The notes beneath the pieces were generated by a model that made no database searches, had not been told where the DNA came from, and was given only the letters and a program-made list of their open reading frames with translations. The position numbers were made by a program, and so were the translations under genes. Source: JBKPCD01 sp046727175 (GTDB taxonomy: Bacteria; Acidobacteriota; Vicinamibacteria; Vicinamibacterales; 2-12-FULL-66-21). From it: a DNA stretch of 8,241 nucleotides. Positions 1 through 4,313 of the stretch are shown in pieces. Location of the stretch: contig JBKPCD010000159.1 in NCBI GenBank assembly GCA_046727175.1, positions 1 to 8,241 on the forward strand, written 5' to 3'. Every line of letters begins with the position of its first letter. The stretch's first letter is position 1.

Positions 1-602
1 ATGATGTCGTGGCTGAGCGCAGTGCAGATGAGTCCCTTGGGCACGATGAAGCCGGCGGGCTCTCTTCCCGTTTCGAAGTACCCAAACGAGATGTCGCTGG
101 TCTCGCGATTGTATCCGGCGTTCCGGCCGTGGAATCCGAACGGCCGCAGGATCAGGCGACGCGATCCATCGGCGGCCGGCGGGATGGCCCACGAAATCTC
201 ACGGCCGAGCGCCCGCTTGAAAACGGCGTACGTGAGACTGCTGACCGCGTACACCATCTGCAGGTGGAAGCGGCCGTTCGACGGCGTCGGCGAGAGACCG
301 CTCGAAAGCAGCAACTGCGGCTCGTCGAGATCGAGCGGCGTCGCCGAGAGCGGCTTCGGCACGCGATCGCACCGTACGTCGAAGAGCGCGCCGACAGGAC
401 CAACCTTGAGCTTTTCGTACGGCACCATGACGGTCGCGATGCCGCCCTGTCGATCGGAGACCGACGGGTCGAGGGTGTAGATCCGCAGCGGACGGAAGAG
501 CGGCCCGCCGCGATCCGAGGCATCGCCTCGCACGAGAGCCTGCTGCGCGACGCGCCCGCTTACCTCGTACTGCTGAATCGTCGGGTCGGTCTTCTTCGCC
601 AT
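1..602 (-). CDS. Gluzincin-type zinc metallopeptidase, N-terminal 200 residues (3' end outside window)
   Basis: An open frame starts at an ATG and runs off the left window edge without a stop. The residues look like a real globular protein: FRPLRIYTLDPSV (36-48), VPYEKLKVGPVGALFDV (60-76), RFHLQMVYAVSS (111-122), ISFGYFETG (171-179) and GLICTALSHDI (190-200). From memory, these blocks match a family of large bacterial proteins in which 'LSHDI' is followed within a few residues by an HETTHALLDG-like zinc site and an 'HEAFADIVALF'-like segment, making them gluzincin-type peptidases. The window stops immediately before that site, so catalysis is inferred and not seen. The N-terminus (MAKKTDPTIQ) has no hydrophobic signal, so the protein is cytoplasmic or leaves by a non-Sec route. 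No clear Shine-Dalgarno is visible. It is the last of three co-directional genes, 59 bp after the small protein gene. The reading frame is near certain; the family is fairly sure. Confidence 0.82.
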   Translation of the reverse strand, partial: MAKKTDPTIQQYEVSGRVAQQALVRGDASDRGGPLFRPLRIYTLDPSVSDRQGGIATVMVPYEKLKVGPVGALFDVRCDRVPKPLSATPLDLDEPQLLLSSGLSPTPSNGRFHLQMVYAVSSLTYAVFKRALGREISWAIPPAADGSRRLILRPFGFHGRNAGYNRETSDISFGYFETGREPAGFIVPKGLICTALSHDI

Positions 603-661
603 GTTTTTCGACGTTCGAATTTGGGCGACCTTGACTGTCACGCGCCGACGGGGGCGAACCG

Positions 662-1048
662 TTATCGTGGTCTTCGTTTCTTTGTGGTCTTGGTGGAATG
701 TCCGTGGGCCGTCTCTCCGCCACGTGAGGAAGTGGCACCAGCGCTGCTCACGCGCACCACCAGTCGATCCTCAGATCGATCGATCACCCGCAGCTCTGTT
801 CCGCCCCGCCTGGAACGAATGACGACTTCGTCGCCCTCCTCCTTCCACGTCCCCGGCTGCTCGATGAAGCGATCATCCGGGCCCGCGACGTACAGGCGTG
901 CCGAGCCGTCCTTATCGAGCTCGAGCCGTGCGCGCGGCCGTCGAGAGAGCGGGATCTTGGCAGTCTCGGGACGATACACCTGCCCCTCTGGCGTATCTTC
1001 CTCGAACACATGAACCCACCGCTTGGCGAACGGCGAATCACCAGTCAT
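662..1048 (-). CDS. Small beta-rich (lipocalin-like) protein of unknown function
   Basis: This is a 128-residue protein with an N-terminal block WVHVFEEDTPEGQVYRP (11-27), then LSRRPRARLELDKDGSARLYVAGPDDR (34-60, in short strands), QPGTWKEEGDEVVIR (64-78) and TELRVIDRSEDRLVVRV (84-100). Alternating short strands, a central 'G-x-W' and a closing 'DRLVV' strand are typical of small lipocalin/META-like beta sandwiches that score 'value versus background' in no known enzyme. I recall uncharacterised bacterial proteins starting 'W.HS.EED....VYRP', but can give no function. Residues 101-128 are a basic, Ser/Thr-rich tail that looks disordered. There is no signal peptide, no cysteine and no catalytic motif. 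It lies between two metallopeptidase genes on the same strand, which raises the possibility of a protease partner or inhibitor; that is only inference. The Shine-Dalgarno is weak. Confidence 0.8.
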   Translation of the reverse strand: MTGDSPFAKRWVHVFEEDTPEGQVYRPETAKIPLSRRPRARLELDKDGSARLYVAGPDDRFIEQPGTWKEEGDEVVIRSRRGGTELRVIDRSEDRLVVRVSSAGATSSRGGETAHGHSTKTTKKRRPR

Positions 1049-1077
1049 GTGATCGTTCGTTTCGGCCGTTGGAATTA

Positions 1078-1129
1078 CAGGAGACCAGCAGACCAGAAGA
1101 ATCGTGCAAAGAAAACTTCTGCTCTCCTG
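1078..1129. repeat. Imperfect inverted repeat between the M43 protease and the small protein gene
   Basis: The arm CAGGAGA-AGCAGA (1078-1092, interrupted by a two-base CC bulge) is complementary to TCTGCTCTCCTG (1118-1129). A second, competing pairing of CAGAAG (1094-1099) with CTTCTG (1116-1121) shares the inner part of the same arm. On the minus-strand transcript this forms a hairpin 30 bases upstream of the small-protein start. No clean U-run follows, so it is not a convincing intrinsic terminator. It may be an attenuating or processing hairpin that separates the protease from the downstream genes. It could also be chance. Confidence 0.35.
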
Positions 1130-1174
1130 AACTCCTGTTCACGGCAATGGTGGACGACGAACACGAACACGCGA

Positions 1175-2077
1175 TCACATCAACCCGCTACGCTGTGTTT
1201 CAAGCGCCGTCCGCATGCGCAGCACCTGTTGCGTCGTGAACATGAACATCCCGGCATCGTCGGTGTAATCCATGTAGTTCACGAACATGTCGCCGTTCGG
1301 CCCGTTGTTGCACGTGACGTGCGGGAACGTCGGCGTGCCAAAGTTCGGCCCCGCGGCGTTCGGCGTGTCCGCCACCATGTCGGATCCGCTGCAGTCGGGC
1401 GTGTCTCCCCAGATGTGGCGGAGGTTGAAGTAGTGCCCGACTTCGTGCGTCGCGGTGCGGCCCTTTTTGAATGGCGCTTCCGCGGTACCGCTGGTGCCAA
1501 ACGCCCGGTAGTTGATGACCACGCCGTCGGTTGCCGCGGGGCCGCCGGGGAACTGCGCGTAGCCGAGCAGGCCGCCCGTGAGCGCGCACACCCATAGATT
1601 GAGGTGCGTTTTGGAGTCGAACGGGGCAATGCCACCGGTCGATGCCTTCTTGACCTTGTCGTCGAACGTGAATCCGTCTTCGGATGTCTTCGTGCGCGTG
1701 ACCTTCACGAGCTTGAACTGAATGCGCGAATCGGTGATGAGCCCGTGCCACGGCGCTGGCGTCTTCGATTTGTCCGGGTTCGTGGCGCGGAAGTCCTTGT
1801 TCATTGCCTTGAACTGGCTCTTGATCTGGGCGTCGGAGATATTCTGCTCGGCCGTCTTGTAGACGACGTTCACGATGGTCTTGACCGTCACGAGCTTGGA
1901 TTCCTTCAGATCGATTGCGGCATCGCGCCGTCTGGCCGTGACTCCTTCGAGCCGCATCTGGCTCGCGCGAAACGAAGGGTATTTCTCGAGCAGAATCATG
2001 TGAGCGGCCATCGCCCCGCACGATCGCCGAAGCTGGGGACCGCGGGACCTCTTCTGCCGCTGCCGTTTCTTCGCCAT
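1175..2077 (-). CDS. M43-family (pappalysin/ulilysin-type) zinc metalloprotease with cysteine-switch propeptide
   Basis: This is a 300-residue metzincin protease. The zinc site HEVGHYFNLRH (211-221) supplies three His ligands and the catalytic Glu212. It is followed by IWGD (222-225), as in M43B pappalysins, and the Met-turn is NYMDY (267-271). Cys229 and Cys256 are placed to form the disulfide seen around the active site in this family. Near the N-terminus, RRSCGAM (17-23) looks like the RxCG cysteine-switch that keeps M43 zymogens latent, so residues 1 to about 60 are probably a propeptide. The extreme N-terminus (MAKKRQRQKR) is strongly basic and has no hydrophobic Sec signal, which is odd for a normally secreted family. 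The frame stays open for 275 codons upstream, but this ATG is chosen because AGGAGG lies five bases before it and the propeptide begins right after. The product should cut proteins or peptides; the substrate is unknown. It is the first of three co-directional genes. Confidence 0.95.
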   Translation of the reverse strand: MAKKRQRQKRSRGPQLRRSCGAMAAHMILLEKYPSFRASQMRLEGVTARRRDAAIDLKESKLVTVKTIVNVVYKTAEQNISDAQIKSQFKAMNKDFRATNPDKSKTPAPWHGLITDSRIQFKLVKVTRTKTSEDGFTFDDKVKKASTGGIAPFDSKTHLNLWVCALTGGLLGYAQFPGGPAATDGVVINYRAFGTSGTAEAPFKKGRTATHEVGHYFNLRHIWGDTPDCSGSDMVADTPNAAGPNFGTPTFPHVTCNNGPNGDMFVNYMDYTDDAGMFMFTTQQVLRMRTALETQRSGLM

Positions 2078-2082
2078 TCTTA

Positions 2083-2088
2083 CCTCCT
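2083..2088 (-). promoter_or_regulatory. Strong Shine-Dalgarno AGGAGG of the M43 protease
   Basis: A perfect AGGAGG lies five bases upstream of the protease ATG at 2077. It decides the start in a frame that otherwise stays open far upstream. It is the only full consensus ribosome binding site in the window. Confidence 0.88.
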
Positions 2089-2112
2089 GATGCGCACGCC
2101 GTGTGGCTTGGG

Positions 2113-2133
2113 GCGGCGCGCCGTGTGCGCCGC
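2113..2133. repeat. GC-only hairpin in the leader of the M43 protease
   Basis: GCGGCGC (2113-2119) and GCGCCGC (2127-2133) are perfect inverted arms with a seven-base spacer. A 10-bp palindrome CGGCGCGCCG (2114-2123) overlaps the first arm. In the minus-strand transcript the hairpin would sit about 36 bases upstream of the protease start, outside the Shine-Dalgarno. It could affect mRNA stability or bind a dimeric repressor. In DNA this GC-rich, chance is also possible. Confidence 0.35.
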
Positions 2134-2182
2134 ACCTGATGAAACGTCTCGAATGCGTACGACGAACAGGGCTGCGCCGCCC

Positions 2183-2240
2183 GAATGGGGTCAAACCTGG
2201 TCGCCCGTTTACCCAATGGCGTGGATTGGGGTCAGACCCC
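2183..2240. repeat. REP-like nested palindromic element
   Basis: Two related 15-mers, gaatggggtcaaacc (2183-2197) and gattggggtcagacc (2224-2238), match at 13 of 15 positions and are 41 bp apart. The second continues into the 13-bp palindrome GGGGTC-A-GACCCC (2228-2240). Between them GGGTcAAAC (2188-2196) can pair with GTTTACCC (2207-2214), and ACCCAAT (2211-2217) with ATTGGgGT (2225-2232). The stretch can thus fold in several alternative ways. GGGGTCAGACCCC-type palindromes recur between genes in many GC-rich bacteria, often near REP-associated Y1 transposases; this is recollection. No transposase is present here. The element lies in the gap between divergent genes, upstream of the receptor relic. 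Confidence 0.55.
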
Positions 2241-2329
2241 GCATGTCTGTTCGTTTGGCGTAGGGATTCTATACGACTGGCCTCTTTGCCACATCCGAAT
2301 GTGCCGCCGCCACGTAGAAGACCAACAGC

Positions 2330-3037
2330 ATGGTGACCAGGCGCCTGACGGCACTCACGCTTTGGGCGCTCGTGCTGGTTGCGGCGAACTCGACGGTATT
2401 TGCGCAATCGGGCCTGGTCGGAACCGTCTGCGACGAAACGGGCGCAGCCCTGCCCGGCGTTTCTGTGCAACTGCGCGCAGAGACGTGGATCCGTGAGGCG
2501 ATCACTGACGCTCACGGCAACTACCGCTTCGCCGCCGCGCCTCCTGGCCCGCTTCGATTGACATTCGCCCTGATCAACTTCGCCGGCGTGCGCAGGGACA
2601 TTGAGATCCCCTCGACGGTGGGTCTGTATCACACCGCCGCACGTCATCGACTCGGCGCTGTTCGCGAAGACAGCGTGGTGCAGACGTCGGCCGCGGTGTA
2701 CTTCCAAAGCGAGATGGCGTGGATGCCGTGGCTGCGAACGCTCGCCGGCCTTCGCGCAGACGGCTATCGCTTCGGCGTTGACGCGAGCGATCCCGTCAAC
2801 AGCGGAACCAGATACGCGGGAATCGTGAGCCCCAAGGCGGGCGCCGTGTTCGGTCCATGGCGTGGCACCGAGCTCTACGCGAATGCGGGTCTTGGTTTTC
2901 ACAGCAACGAGCGCGCGGCGCGACGATCAGCCGCGACCCGGCGACTGGAGATCCGGCCGAGCGCGTGACGCCGCTCGTGAGGGCTCCATCCCACCTTACC
3001 GCGGACCATCCGCATCGGGTTGATGCTGGAGTTCTGA
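2330..3037 (+). pseudogene. Decayed TonB-dependent receptor (carboxypeptidase-regulatory-domain type) with internal deletions and a frameshift
   Basis: The first frame gives a Sec signal peptide (MVTRRLTALTLWALVLVAAN, cut near VFA25-Q26). A carboxypeptidase-regulatory-like domain follows: GTVCDETGAALPGVSVQL (31-48), DAHGNYRFAAAPPG (60-73). At about residue 95 (near 2615) the frame jumps straight to a late barrel block: VVQTSAAVYFQSEMAWMPW (116-134), LAGLRADGYRFGV, GIVSPKAGAVFGPWRGTELY and ANAGLGFHSN. The plug domain and about half the barrel are missing. One base is lost after 2910; reading on in the next frame restores ARGATISRDPATGDPAERVT up to 2985. A second large deletion then joins, back in the first frame, the last strand HPTLPRTIRIGLMLEF and stop (2987-3037), ending in the C-terminal Phe typical of outer-membrane barrels. 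The intact ancestor would be an outer-membrane TonB-dependent transporter. As it stands it cannot form a barrel. The unshifted frame stops at 2968. Confidence 0.9.
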
Positions 3038-3043
3038 GATTAC

Positions 3044-3073
3044 AAAAGGGCGCCGGGGTCCGAAGACCCCGGC
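3044..3073 (-). terminator. Intrinsic terminator with C(UUCG)G tetraloop after the MFS gene
   Basis: GCCGGGGTC (3052-3060) and GACCCCGGC (3065-3073) form a perfect 9-bp stem with a four-base loop. Read on the minus strand the loop is UUCG closed by C-G, an exceptionally stable tetraloop, and the stem is followed by GCCC and then UUUU. The stem begins 11 bases after the MFS stop codon. On the plus strand no T-run follows, so it mainly serves the minus-strand operon. It may also block read-through towards the receptor relic, which ends 14 bp away on the other side. Confidence 0.88.
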
Positions 3074-3084
3074 CTGCAGATCCC

Positions 3085-4299
3085 CTAGTGATTAAGCTCT
3101 TCCGGCGGCTTTACCTTCCGAAACGATGCATACAAAACGATGTCGTAGAGAATCTTCAGCGCCCCGCCGATGAAGAGCGGCCCCGACATGACGAGATGTT
3201 GCATGACGGAGCCGGCAGTCGCGGACCCGATCGCCCAGCCGGCCGTGCGCGTCAGGTTGGTGACGCCGCTTGCGAACGTCCGCTGATGCGGCGGAACGAT
3301 CGCCATGACGTACGACTGGCGTGTGGGCACGTCCATTTCCACGAGCGCTTCACGGCCGAGAAACAACGCCGACGCCAGCACCGGCGAGGGCGTCGTCGGC
3401 GCAGCCATCAGAAGAAGGCTGGACGGCAGGTGCGTGAACACCATCGTGTTGAGGAGACCGAAACGCTTCGCGAGCCACGCCGCGCCGACGTGAGAAACGG
3501 CATTCAACACGCGCGCGGAGAAGAACAGCACCGCGAGCTGTCCCTCGGACAACCCGTATCGACGGAAGAACCAGTACGCGATCAACGCGGAGCTGAGAAA
3601 GCCGCCGCCGAGGCTGTCGATGCCGAAGAGCGCAGCGAGTTTGACGATGCTGTTCCGGGTGCGTCGATCGACATCCGATGTCGCCGCGGCCGCGGGAGAC
3701 GCGACGATCTCAACACGAGACGAGAGCAGTGAATACGCAATGATGCCCAATCCGGCCAGAGCGCCGCACACGAGGAGTGAGAACCGGTGCGCCGCGCCGG
3801 CCGTCATCGCGAACGTCGATACGAGCAGCGCTGGCGTGCCGCCGGCGAGCGCTCCCAATGCATGGGCGGCGTCGAGGACGACGTTGTACCACGCGAGGGT
3901 CCACGTTCGCCGCGCCGCGTCGACGGTTTCTGGAAGGATCGCCTGTTCGAGGGTGCCGGCCGGACCGCGATCGCGACCCATCCCGTTCACCATGCCGACG
4001 AACGCGAGCGGGAAGAGCACGATCCGTCTCGTGGAGAACACGAGCGCCGCGTAACCGGCGACCGTCATCAACGTGACGAGAATCATCGTGCGGCGACGCC
4101 CGAACCGATCGGCAGTTATCGCGACGATTGCCGTCATCGCGGCGGCGCCCGCCAGTCCGATGCCAATCAGAACGCCGGTCTCACTGATGGAGAGTCCTGC
4201 CTCGCCGAGGAAGATGGCGAGAAAGACGCCGGCGGCGCCCACGGCGGTCGACCGCAGAAACGCCGCCGCGTAAATCAGCCAGGCGTCACGGGGAGGCAC
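3085..4299 (-). CDS. Major facilitator superfamily (MFS) transporter
   Basis: This is a 404-residue protein with about twelve hydrophobic segments, an inner-membrane secondary transporter. MFS motif A is clear in the loop after the second helix: ADRFGRRR (63-70). Other conserved-looking segments are GMGRDRGPAGTLEQAILPE (106-124), FGIDSLGGGFLSSAL (225-239), EMDVPTRQSYVMAIVPP (321-337) and SGVTNLTRTAGWAIG (344-358). A polar stretch at 195-218 is the usual central loop between the two six-helix halves. The substrate cannot be told. The start is taken as GTG, 14 bp after the stop of the upstream phosphoesterase gene. A CTG six codons earlier overlaps that stop (CTGA) and keeps the frame open, so a slightly longer, translationally coupled form is possible. 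No Shine-Dalgarno is seen, which also suggests coupling. It is the last gene of its operon. Confidence 0.92.
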   Translation of the reverse strand: MPPRDAWLIYAAAFLRSTAVGAAGVFLAIFLGEAGLSISETGVLIGIGLAGAAAMTAIVAITADRFGRRRTMILVTLMTVAGYAALVFSTRRIVLFPLAFVGMVNGMGRDRGPAGTLEQAILPETVDAARRTWTLAWYNVVLDAAHALGALAGGTPALLVSTFAMTAGAAHRFSLLVCGALAGLGIIAYSLLSSRVEIVASPAAAATSDVDRRTRNSIVKLAALFGIDSLGGGFLSSALIAYWFFRRYGLSEGQLAVLFFSARVLNAVSHVGAAWLAKRFGLLNTMVFTHLPSSLLLMAAPTTPSPVLASALFLGREALVEMDVPTRQSYVMAIVPPHQRTFASGVTNLTRTAGWAIGSATAGSVMQHLVMSGPLFIGGALKILYDIVLYASFRKVKPPEELNH

Positions 4300-4313
4300 G
4301 AGCGTGTTGCGGG

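Noticed and set aside
199..738. Minus-strand 179-codon frame overlapping the gluzincin start
   Set aside because: It is out of frame with the family-like protein starting at 602 and has a low-complexity Arg/Ala composition.
9..1013. Plus-strand 334-codon open frame over the left edge
   Set aside because: It is an Arg-rich shadow of the gluzincin and small-protein genes on the other strand, which carry recognisable motifs.
2261..2276. A TATA-rich stretch (gattctatac) as promoter -10 for either divergent gene
   Set aside because: The -10-like core is present on both strands, but I find no matching -35 at a normal distance, so no promoter is called.
2078..2902. Upstream 275-codon extension of the M43 protease frame
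   Set aside because: The frame is open but its residues have no family character, it runs antisense through the receptor relic, and a perfect AGGAGG precedes the ATG at 2077.
2857..3732. Plus-strand 291-codon open frame
   Set aside because: Only a short stretch (about 2911-2985) is meaningful, as the frameshifted part of the receptor relic. The rest is antisense to the transporter and Arg/His-rich.
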